A DNA stretch of 64,000 bases from Streptomyces sp. CB01881. GTDB lineage: Bacteria > Actinomycetota > Actinomycetes > Streptomycetales > Streptomycetaceae. The DNA is taken from NCBI RefSeq assembly GCF_002953255.1, contig NZ_CP026498.1:671130-735129 (forward strand), read 5' to 3'. Every line of letters starts with the position of its first letter. Position 1 is the first letter of the stretch. A model generated the notes under the pieces. The model saw only the letters and a program-made list of their open reading frames with translations. It was not told the DNA's origin and searched no databases. The translations under genes and the position numbers were made by a program. Of the stretch, positions 34,825 through 41,825 are shown one piece after another.

Positions 34825-35421
34825 TCAGACCTTGCGCGGGTCACGGCCGAAGAAGGCGGCCAGCCGGTCGTAGGGCGGCGCGTCCTCCGGAACGGTCACC
34901 TCGGGGCCGAAGGCGCGGCCGTCCTCCTCGCTCCCGCGGTACTCGGGGCGCAGCGCGCCGCGGCCCCAGGCGAGCGAGGCGCGGGCCACGTCGTGGTCGA
35001 GGCCCGCCGTGGACTGGCCGGTGGCGCGGGCCAAGTCCCAGCCGTGGACGGCGAACTCGGCGATCTGCTGGTCCACCGGGAAGCGTGCGGGCAGCGTGCC
35101 TCCCCCCGGGATCTCGATGGTCCCGGAGAGGTCCCCGGCGTTCCGCCAGGCGGCGACCAGTTCCTCGGCACCGGCCTCGAAGGCGTGCAGCCAGTCGTCC
35201 TCGACCCGCTCGAAGGGCTGCGACCAGTCCGGATTGCCGCCGTTCGCCCGGACGCTGAACTGCCGCAGGTCGTGGAGGAGATGGCTGATCAGGTCGGCGA
35301 CGTCCCACGACCGGCAGGTCGTCGGGTGACCGGCCTGCTCGGCGCCGGCGCCGTCGATCAGGCCGGCGGTCTGCGCGAGCGCCCGGGCGAGCAGGTCGAT
35401 CGGGTCTTCCGCTGCGGTCAT
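34825..35421 (-). CDS. TIGR03086-type metal-binding protein (DinB/maleylpyruvate isomerase-like)
   Basis: A 198-residue protein of the mycothiol-dependent maleylpyruvate isomerase N-terminal (DinB-like) fold: LLARALAQTAGLIDGAGAEQ, TTCRSWDVADLISHLLHDLR with the metal-binding His of the four-helix bundle, and FAVHGWDLARATGQ with the second His. Members are putative mycothiol S-transferases or metal proteins. The ATG at 35421 with GAAGAGGTG upstream is preferred over an in-frame ATG nine codons earlier. It is transcribed alone, 66 nt after the stop of the convergent HTH gene. Confidence 0.82.
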   Translation of the reverse strand: MTAAEDPIDLLARALAQTAGLIDGAGAEQAGHPTTCRSWDVADLISHLLHDLRQFSVRANGGNPDWSQPFERVEDDWLHAFEAGAEELVAAWRNAGDLSGTIEIPGGGTLPARFPVDQQIAEFAVHGWDLARATGQSTAGLDHDVARASLAWGRGALRPEYRGSEEDGRAFGPEVTVPEDAPPYDRLAAFFGRDPRKV

Positions 35422-35553
35422 GGCGACACCTCTTCGGGGCTGGGACATGTGCTCGGACCGGCCGATCGTAAACGGGACCGCCGCCACCGGCCCGGCGCGA
35501 CACCGCGCCGGGCCGGTGGCCGGATCCCCGTGCCCGCCCCCGGGCTCAGCGGG

Positions 35554-36336
35554 TCAGGACGCGAACCCGCCGTCCACGGCGATCTCGGCACCCGAGATGT
35601 AGCGGCCGTCCTCGCCCGCGAGGTGGGCGACGGTGGCGGCGATGTCGGCGCCGCTGCCGTACCTGCCGAGCGCGGTCAGGCCCGCCTGGAACTCCGCCGA
35701 CGGACCGTCCGCCGGGTTCATCTCGGTGTCGATCGGCCCGGGATGGATCACGTTGACGGTGATCCCCCGCGGACCCAGCTCACGGGCCAGCGCCTTGGTG
35801 AGCCCGATCGTCGCGGCCTTGCTGGCCCCGTAGAGCGAGGCGCCGGGGAAGGCGACGCGCTTGGCGATGCAGCTGCCGATGGTGATGATCCGGCCGCCCT
35901 CGGTCAGGTGGGCGCTGGCGGCCTGGGCGAACAGGAACGGCGCCCGGACGTTGACCTCCAGCACCCGGTCCACGTCGTCCAACGCCAGCTCCCCGATCGG
36001 ACCGAGCACGCCGACGCCCGCGTTGTTCACCAGGATGTCGAGGCGCCCGAAGCGCTCGGCCACCGCCTCCACGACATCCCGGACGGCCTGCGGGTCGGCA
36101 CTGTCCGCGCGGACCGCCCACCCCCGCCGACCCATCGCCGTGATCTTCGCCGCGACCGCCTCGGCCCGCTCGGCGCTGCCCTGGTAGGTCAGCGCGACAT
36201 CGGCGCCGTCCTCGGCCAGCCGCAACGCGACCGCCTCCCCGATCCCCCGGCTGCCGCCGGTCACCAGGGCCGCCTTGCCGTCGAGCTTCGCGAACCCGTT
36301 CACGGCCGCCGTCGCCACAGTCTCACTCGTCGTCAT
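35554..36336 (-). CDS. SDR-family NAD(P)-dependent oxidoreductase
   Basis: A 260-residue classical short-chain dehydrogenase: cofactor motif TGGSRGIGEAVALRLAEDGA (about residues 21-40), NNAGVGVLGP, catalytic Ser/Tyr/Lys in IGSCIAKRVAFPGASLYGASK (YxxxK at about 167-171), and C-terminal ISGAEIAVDGGFAS. The cofactor and substrate are not determined. Two possible starts: ATG 36336 (GGAG 10 nt upstream) and ATG 36369. A tandem GTTCAAC repeat (36423-36436) upstream may be an operator. Confidence 0.88.
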   Translation of the reverse strand: MTTSETVATAAVNGFAKLDGKAALVTGGSRGIGEAVALRLAEDGADVALTYQGSAERAEAVAAKITAMGRRGWAVRADSADPQAVRDVVEAVAERFGRLDILVNNAGVGVLGPIGELALDDVDRVLEVNVRAPFLFAQAASAHLTEGGRIITIGSCIAKRVAFPGASLYGASKAATIGLTKALARELGPRGITVNVIHPGPIDTEMNPADGPSAEFQAGLTALGRYGSGADIAATVAHLAGEDGRYISGAEIAVDGGFAS

Positions 36337-36422
36337 ATCGCCTGAACTCCTTGACTTGTTCTCGGACATGACTTGATCCTCGCCCCACGGGGCCCGCGGG
36401 TCCGGCGGCATTCGGACATCGC

Positions 36423-36436
36423 GTTCAACGTTCAAC
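36423..36436. promoter_or_regulatory. Tandem GTTCAAC repeat, possible operator
   Basis: Two adjacent GTTCAAC heptamers, 54-87 nt upstream of the possible SDR starts, in an AT-richer patch that is the likely promoter of that gene. No regulator gene adjoins, so binding is speculative. Confidence 0.3.
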
Positions 36437-36635
36437 AATCATCCCGTCCGAGCAGCTTCACGGGCCCTCGCCCTCACGGCGAAGGCCCGCAGGTCCTCGT
36501 CCGGCGGCGGCTCTCACAGCCCCCTCGGAGCGGCCTCCTCAGAGCAGCCTCGCACGGCCGACGTCGATCGGATGTCTACGCGCGGACGGTCTACTGCGAG
36601 CACAGACCACCCCTTCGAGACCCTGGAGAACCCTC

Positions 36636-36978
36636 GTGATCAAGCGTGTAGCCGTCGGCATGGCAGCGGCCACCCTGTGCGCACTCGGCGGCGGTGCGGC
36701 GCTCGCCGACGCGGCAGAGGACAACACACCGCACGACCGACTGCCTACCAGACCCCCGTCAGCCCCGATCGGCATCGGACTCCGGATGGGGCGGCCGCGC
36801 AGGACACCCCTGCCCAGGGCGCCGTGAACGCCTGGATCAACCACGAGGAACACCGCGTGCTGGCGGGCGACCCGCCCCGGAACCCGCTTCCGAACACCGC
36901 CGCGTGGAGTACCGCCTGACCGGGCACCCCGTGACCGCAGCGGGCTGGCTCGACAAGCCCCGTGAGTACGACCTGTAG
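36636..36978 (+). pseudogene. Small secreted protein gene, probably frameshifted
   Basis: A GTG at 36636 with TGGAGAA upstream begins a clear signal peptide (MIKRVAVGMAAATLCALGGG, cleavage near ALADA). The same frame stops after 63 codons with low-quality sequence. Coding-like peptide continues in a second frame (NAWINHEEHRVLAGDPPRNP) and in a third (VEYRLTGHPVTAAGWLDKPR) that ends at 36978, just before a good terminator. The simplest reading is a small exported protein of about 110 residues broken by at least two frameshifts. An intact 63-residue product cannot be excluded. Confidence 0.45.
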
Positions 36979-36989
36979 TTCAGCACGTC

Positions 36990-37027
36990 CGCCCCGCCGG
37001 CACTGCGGTGCCGACGGGGCGTTTCGT
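36990..37027 (+). terminator. Rho-independent terminator
   Basis: A 14-bp stem (36990-37003 with 37008-37021, one mismatch), a TGCG tetraloop and a following TTTCGT tract. It is placed 11 nt after the stop at 36978 and is one of the few hairpins in this window with a T-rich tail. Confidence 0.7.
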
Positions 37028-37454
37028 CACCCCTGGCAGTCCTCGCAGCAGCCTCGGCGCGCCCCGACACAGCCGACACCGCCCGAGCGCCGGGAGCCGG
37101 TGGGCCGCGCCGCGGCGAGTGCCCGCCTCCGCCTCACAGGCCGAGCCAGGCCGGGCCGGGCCGGCGCCATGGCCGCAACCAGGGACGCGACCGCAGCCGC
37201 GGGCACCCAGCCACTCCCCTCGGCCGGGTCGAGGGCCGGCCCCCTGGCGTAGCTGTTCACGCCGCGGAGCCCTCCCCCGCAGTTCGTCGCGTCGTTCCCG
37301 ACGACTGTCGCGCCGGACAGTTCCCGGTCGCTTCCCAGCCGGGGCATGCCGCCGAACCCGTCCACCCGCCCCGTACCCTGGACGCGCCGGAGCGGCCACC
37401 CCCAGGAAGGGGGCGGCCGCTCGGTACGGGCGGGGTTGGCCGCCGGAGGCCCGG
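37028..37454. other. Intergenic region without supported gene
   Basis: About 430 bp between the terminator and the repeats downstream of the Rpf-like gene. A minus-strand frame from a GTG at 37365 (about 112 codons, with a hydrophobic stretch followed by RRRR) is open, but lacks recognised similarity and a good ribosome binding site. I do not call it. Confidence 0.4.
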
Positions 37455-37510
37455 CTGTCAGAAACCCCCTGTCAGAAGCCCGCTGTCAGAGGTGAACTGT
37501 CAGAGGCTCA
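37455..37510. repeat. Four 14-bp tandem units beginning CTGTCAGA
   Basis: Units 37455-37468, 37469-37482, 37483-37496 and 37497-37510 all start CTGTCAGA and diverge in the last six bases. The last one (CTGTCAGAGGCTCA) matches the sequence spanning the stop codon of the Rpf-like gene (GTCAGAGGCTCAGG at 37556), so the array seems to have grown from that 3' end. A further CCCCACCGTCA repeat lies between them (37538-37557). Confidence 0.7.
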
Positions 37511-37556
37511 GGCGCCAGGAGCCCGCCGCCACAGCCCCACCGTCACAGCCCCACCG

Positions 37557-38351
37557 TCAGAGGCTCAGGGTCTGGCCCGGGAAGATGAGATCCGGGTTGC
37601 CGCCGATCGCCTTGGCGTTCTTGGCGTGCAGGCTCGCGGTGTCGGTGCCGAACTTGGCCGCGATGTCGCTCAGGGTGTCACCGCTCTTGACGGTGTAACT
37701 GCCACCGGAGGTGTTGGTGCCGACAGCGGCCGGCTTGGACGGCTTGGCCGCGTCCTGCGACTTCCAGGACTGCGGCTTCTGCGACTTCGCGGCCGGCTGG
37801 CCCTTCTCGCCCTGGGCCGGGCCCGCCTGCGGGGTCTGCGCGGGCTTGGCCTGCTGCTGGGTCTTGGGCGTGGCCGCCTTGGGCGCAGCCGCCTTCGGGG
37901 CCTCGGCCTTGGCGGCCGGGGCCGAGGTGTCGACGGCCGCCGGAGCGCCGCCCTTGGTCAGGCCGGCCTTGACGGAGCAGACCGGCCAGGCGCCGGGGCC
38001 CTGCGAGGCGAGGACTTTCTCGGCGACCGAGATCTGCTGCGCCTTTGTCGCCTGGCTGGCCTGCGACGCGTACGCGGTGCCGCCGTACGCGGCCCAGGTG
38101 GACGGGGTGAACTGCAGTCCGCCGTAGAAGCCGTTGCCGGTGCTGATGCTCCAGTTGCCACCGCTCTCGCACTGGGCGACGGCGTCCCAGGTGGAGGTGG
38201 ACGCGGCGGAGGCCGAGGTGGCCGTGACGAGGCCGGCCACCGGGAGGGCCGCGACGGCCCCGCCGACCAGCACCAGGCAGGCGCGGCTGCGGCGCTTGCC
38301 CGTGGTGGCGGTGTTGGTGGTGGCAGCGGCAGTCTCGTTACGGAGTGTCAT
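37557..38351 (-). CDS. Resuscitation-promoting factor-like muralytic protein with LysM (RpfA-like)
   Basis: A 264-residue secreted protein: signal peptide to about residue 50 ([20 protein letters not shown]), Rpf transglycosylase domain at about 54-130 ([18 protein letters not shown] with catalytic Glu62, then [15 protein letters not shown]), an Ala/Pro/Lys/Gln-rich wall-spanning linker, and a C-terminal LysM peptidoglycan-binding domain at about 219-264 ([19 protein letters not shown]). It cleaves peptidoglycan glycan strands, aiding spore germination or growth resumption. In Streptomyces rpfA is under control of a c-di-AMP riboswitch; a fitting long structured leader is present here. Confidence 0.92.
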   Translation of the reverse strand: MTLRNETAAATTNTATTGKRRSRACLVLVGGAVAALPVAGLVTATSASAASTSTWDAVAQCESGGNWSISTGNGFYGGLQFTPSTWAAYGGTAYASQASQATKAQQISVAEKVLASQGPGAWPVCSVKAGLTKGGAPAAVDTSAPAAKAEAPKAAAPKAATPKTQQQAKPAQTPQAGPAQGEKGQPAAKSQKPQSWKSQDAAKPSKPAAVGTNTSGGSYTVKSGDTLSDIAAKFGTDTASLHAKNAKAIGGNPDLIFPGQTLSL

Positions 38352-38399
38352 GAAAGTCCTCTCGACAAGCCCCGGGCGGGCAGGCGGAACCAGACCCCT

Positions 38400-38615
38400 G
38401 GCAGGGCCGTCGCGCTCACCTCACTCGACGGGCGGCCACGCACGTGTCGGACGTGCCGTGCCGCCGCGGTCACCCCCGCTCGCCGACGGCCTGTTCGAGC
38501 CGGCCGTGTCGGCGGGCACCGCCCTCGCGCCGGGGGTCAGTCGGCGGGCTGTGCATCGGGGGTGAACCCGGGTGGTGCTCGTTGCACCGCCAATGAAGCT
38601 ACGGGCCCTCCGGGG
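38400..38615 (-). ncRNA. Probable c-di-AMP (ydaO-type) riboswitch upstream of the Rpf-like gene
   Basis: The 5' leader on the minus strand is long, highly structured and has blocks resembling actinobacterial ydaO RNAs (CCGGGTTCACCCCCGA near 38570 and GCGAGCGGGGGTGACCGC near 38475, plus paired CCGCCGAC/GTCGGCG-type arms). Leaders of this kind precede many Streptomyces cell-wall hydrolase genes and reduce expression when c-di-AMP is high. The call rests on position plus partial motif match; boundaries are approximate. Confidence 0.45.
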
Positions 38616-39108
38616 CCGCCACAAGCAATTCTTGGACGCCGCAGGTCAGTTGACTGTTACCGGTGGTATCGATCATGAAACCCCATCCGAAATGACCAGG
38701 TTTGACCGCATTTTCAAGATCGAATGGTCAATTTCCGTGCCCGCGCTCACACTTGTCCACCCGTGAGCCCTCCCGCACCATCGACCCAGTGCGATCGGCA
38801 GCTGACACACCGTCACCACCGCTGCCGGAGTTCCCGGTTCCGCGCCGGACCGTCGTGGCGTCGACCACACCCGCTACCCATCGTGTCCAAGCGGTCGCGC
38901 AGCGCATGGTGCACGACCGGTCCGTATCCGACGTATCGGGTACGCCTCTGCACGCCGCCGCCGCACCCCTCTCACGCGCCCGCGCCGCCCCCGCCACCGT
39001 GCCCACGCCGCCCCACCGCCCCCGGGCCAGCCGGCCGAGGAGGGGCCGGACACGGGCGGGCCGGCCGAGGACGGGCACGGCGAGGACAGGCGGGCTGCCC
39101 GAGAACCG
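38616..39108. other. Intergenic region, likely promoter of the Rpf-like gene
   Basis: About 490 bp. The part 38625-38765 is distinctly AT-richer (for example around TGACTGTTACCGG and CAAGATCGAATGGTCAATTT) and is where transcription toward the Rpf-like gene should start. The part 38766-39108 is GC-rich with no supported gene. Confidence 0.5.
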
Positions 39109-39777
39109 TCAGCCCCCGCCGTCCAGCCCCGCGTCCCGCGCGAGCAACGCCGCCTGCACCCGGTTGTCACAGCCCAGCTTGGCCAGGATCCGGCTGACGT
39201 ACGTCTTCACCGTCGCCTCGCTCATGTGGATCCGGGCGCCGGCGTCCGCGTTGGAGAGCCCCTCGCCCAACAGCGCCAGCACCTCCAGCTCACGCGTGGT
39301 CAGCACCTCCAGCCGCCGCCGGGCCGCCGTGCCCCTGGCCGCGGCCGGGCCGGTGCGCGTGCCGGCCAGCGAGTCCACGATGTGCCGGGTGGCGGCGGGC
39401 GACAGGAACGCGTTGCCGGTGGCGGCGGCGCGGACGGCCTGGATCAGCTCGGCCGGCGCGGTGTCCTTGAGCAGGAACCCCGCGCCGCCCTCGGTGATGG
39501 CGCGCAGTACGTTGTCACGCTCCCCGAAGGTGGTGAGGATCAGCGCCCGCGCCCCCGGTACCACCCGGCGCAGCTCGCCGAGCGCCGTGAGCCCGTCCAT
39601 CACCGGCATCTGGATGTCCAGCAGGACGACGTCCACTCTGTGTGCCAGGGCGAGATCGAGGGCCTGACGGCCGTCGGCGGCCTCGGCGACCACGTCGATG
39701 TCGTCGGCAGAGGACAGGATCATCCTGATCCCGGCCCGGATGAGCGGCTCGTCGTCGGCGACGAGGACTCGGATCAC
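39109..39777 (-). CDS. LuxR/NarL-family response regulator
   Basis: A 222-residue two-component regulator: receiver at 1-120 with acidic pocket DDE (8-10), phospho-acceptor Asp54 (VVLLDIQMPVMDG), conserved Thr and Lys (LTTF, FLLKD), and a C-terminal NarL-type HTH (about 155-215; LTTRELEVLALLGEGLSNAD, ATVKTYVSRILAKLG). It pairs with the histidine kinase gene 132 nt upstream on the same strand. The pair likely autoregulates through the 15-bp direct repeats upstream of the kinase. The regulon is not visible. Confidence 0.92.
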   Translation of the reverse strand: MIRVLVADDEPLIRAGIRMILSSADDIDVVAEAADGRQALDLALAHRVDVVLLDIQMPVMDGLTALGELRRVVPGARALILTTFGERDNVLRAITEGGAGFLLKDTAPAELIQAVRAAATGNAFLSPAATRHIVDSLAGTRTGPAAARGTAARRRLEVLTTRELEVLALLGEGLSNADAGARIHMSEATVKTYVSRILAKLGCDNRVQAALLARDAGLDGGG

Positions 39778-39909
39778 TGCTGGTCATCCCCTCGGTAAGT
39801 GCGGGTGGCGCTGCTCGGCACCATCCTCACACCTCCCGTGCCCGGCCCTTCCCGCGGTCGGGTGTTCCGGCCGGGCCCCCCGGTCAGGCCCTCCGGTCGG
39901 GCCGTCCGG

Positions 39910-41637
39910 TCAGGACTTCACCGGGTAGTGCTGCTTCTCGACCAGGGCGCCGTCCTTGAAGCAGAGCCGCACGATGTTGTCCTCGCCCCACGTGTCGGTC
40001 GTCTCCTCGGAGAGGAAGTAGCGGCACGCCGCTCCCGCCGGCGGGGTCGGGCCGGAGCCCTCGTAGCCCTTGGTGAAGAAGGCGTTGCCAGCCGGCAGGC
40101 GCTTCTCCACCTCGGCCTGCGGCATGCCGACCTGGATCGAGTCGTACACCGACCGCTTCACGGTCGCCTCGCCGGCGGCACGGACGAAGGAGACCACCCC
40201 CCAGGCCAGCAGGCCGCCGACGACGAGCAGGACCACCAGCCCGCTGAGCGCGCAGCCGAGCGCGGGACTGCGCCACCGCCGTGCACCGGGCCCGCCGTCG
40301 GCCGCCGGCAAGGCGTCCAGCAGCCACGCCTCCGCACCCGCCACCCCGGCCACGTCTCCGGCGCCGCCGGCCGCACCCGCCGTTCCGGCCACCGACCCGT
40401 CCGCAGGCGCCCCGCCCGCCCCCTCGTACGGCAGCACGGCGGCGAGCCGGAACCCCGCCTCCGGTGTGGGCCCGGCGTGCACCATCCCGCCGACCAGCCG
40501 GGCCCGCTCGCGCAGGCCGGTCAGCCCCTGGCCGCCGCTGACCGCCGCCGCCACGCCGGCCGCGTGGACACCGACCGGCTCGGGTGCCCGCGGGTTGACG
40601 ACCTCCACCACCAGCGCGTCCGGCTCGTAGCGCAGGGCGACGGTGATGACCGCGCCGGGCGCGTGCTTGTGCGCGTTGGTCAGCGCCTCCTGGACTATCC
40701 GGTAGGCGGCGTGGCCGACGTTGGCGGCCGGCGGCCGGCGATCACCCGCCTCGCTGAAGGAGACCGGCGTCCCGGCCGCGCGGGAGGACTCGACCAGCTT
40801 CGTGATGTCGTCCAGTCCGCCCGTCCGCCCGGTGCCGGGCGTCGTTGCGGCGGCCGGCGCCGGCAGCGGGGCGGTCGACTCGTCGTGCAGCACGCCGACC
40901 ACCTCGCGCAGCTCGCGCATCGCGGCGACGGCGGCCAGCCGCAGGACGCCGACGGCCTCCCGCTGGCGGTCGGTGAGCGTGCGGTCCACCTCCAGCGCCC
41001 CGGTGTGGACGGATATCAGGGCGAGCTGGTGGCCCAGGCTGTCGTGCATGTCCTGGGCGATCCGGTGCCGCTCGCGCAGCCGGGCCTGGTGCGCAACCAT
41101 GGTCCGCTCGCGCAGCAACTGGTCGTTGCGCTCGCGCAGCGCGTCCAGCAACGCCCGGCGCTGCGCCCGGTAGCGGCCCCAGAGCGCGGGCAGCACGGCG
41201 AGCAGCAGGAACCCGCCGAGCGAGAACCCGATCATCAGCTTGACCGGCGCCGACCCGATGTCCTTGACCACGCCGACGGCCGTCATCAGCAGGAACCCGC
41301 CGGTGAACGAGCCGGCCAGCACGCCGACCCGCTTCACCCGGGCGCCGGCCGACCAGCCGGCGCAGACCAGCAGCGGCAGCGGCCCTGCGGCCCAGCCGCT
41401 CGCGGCGGCGGTGAGCACCAGGACGGTCGCCGGCAGCCCGCGCCGGAGCAGGAAGAGCACGGCGGTGCCCGGCCCGGAGAGCAGGAAGAGGCCGGAGTCG
41501 CTGCCGGCCTCAAGCGGCATCGCCAGCGCGCCCAGCAGCAGCGCGCCGCCGACCTCGCGCACCACCAGCCCGGGCCGCCAGGGCCCGGGAAACGCCGTCC
41601 GTACCGCCTTCGACCAGGCCTTCGCCAGTGCATCCAC
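39910..41637 (-). CDS. Sensor histidine kinase (NarL-type) with extra C-terminal membrane and BamE-like domain
   Basis: A 575-residue kinase. About five N-terminal hydrophobic helices (residues 25-155), HisKA_3 dimerisation domain with phospho-acceptor His about 197 (RHRIAQDMHDSLGHQLALIS) and an HATPase domain (AYRIVQEALTNAHKHAPGAV; GGQGLTGLRERARLVGG). Unlike ordinary members, about 170 residues follow: an Ala/Gly linker, one transmembrane helix (CALSGLVVLLVVGGLLAWGV, about 462-481) and a final domain with SIQVGMPQAEVEKRLPAG, reminiscent of SmpA/BamE-type beta folds, with a CRYFL motif. The start is the GTG at 41637. Confidence 0.87.
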   Translation of the reverse strand: MDALAKAWSKAVRTAFPGPWRPGLVVREVGGALLLGALAMPLEAGSDSGLFLLSGPGTAVLFLLRRGLPATVLVLTAAASGWAAGPLPLLVCAGWSAGARVKRVGVLAGSFTGGFLLMTAVGVVKDIGSAPVKLMIGFSLGGFLLLAVLPALWGRYRAQRRALLDALRERNDQLLRERTMVAHQARLRERHRIAQDMHDSLGHQLALISVHTGALEVDRTLTDRQREAVGVLRLAAVAAMRELREVVGVLHDESTAPLPAPAAATTPGTGRTGGLDDITKLVESSRAAGTPVSFSEAGDRRPPAANVGHAAYRIVQEALTNAHKHAPGAVITVALRYEPDALVVEVVNPRAPEPVGVHAAGVAAAVSGGQGLTGLRERARLVGGMVHAGPTPEAGFRLAAVLPYEGAGGAPADGSVAGTAGAAGGAGDVAGVAGAEAWLLDALPAADGGPGARRWRSPALGCALSGLVVLLVVGGLLAWGVVSFVRAAGEATVKRSVYDSIQVGMPQAEVEKRLPAGNAFFTKGYEGSGPTPPAGAACRYFLSEETTDTWGEDNIVRLCFKDGALVEKQHYPVKS

Positions 41638-41698
41638 CCGTCGAGGCTAGCGAAGCCGCCGCACCGGGCGCCTTCACCCTTCGTCTAGATCCACCCCC

Positions 41699-41737
41699 GA
41701 CGAAAGTCGCGTCCGCTCGCCTGACGAAAGTCGCGTC
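41699..41737. promoter_or_regulatory. Paired 15-bp direct repeats, candidate response-regulator operator
   Basis: GACGAAAGTCGCGTC occurs at 41699-41713 and exactly again at 41723-41737, 24 bp apart (about two helical turns), 62-100 nt upstream of the kinase GTG. Each copy is itself partly palindromic (GACG...CGTC). An inverted TTCGTC at 41680 adds a half-site. This is a plausible autoregulatory site for the LuxR-type regulator. Confidence 0.55.
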
Positions 41738-41825
41738 TGTCTCTCCCGAGGACGATGGCGCCCCCGGCTGCCCGCCCCCGACCAGCCGCCTCACCCGTAC
41801 GCGCCGCCTCACCCGACCCGCCGCC

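Noticed and set aside
37027..37365. Minus-strand hypothetical of 112 codons with a hydrophobic stretch and RRRR tail
   Set aside because: Weak start context and no family resemblance; left as intergenic.
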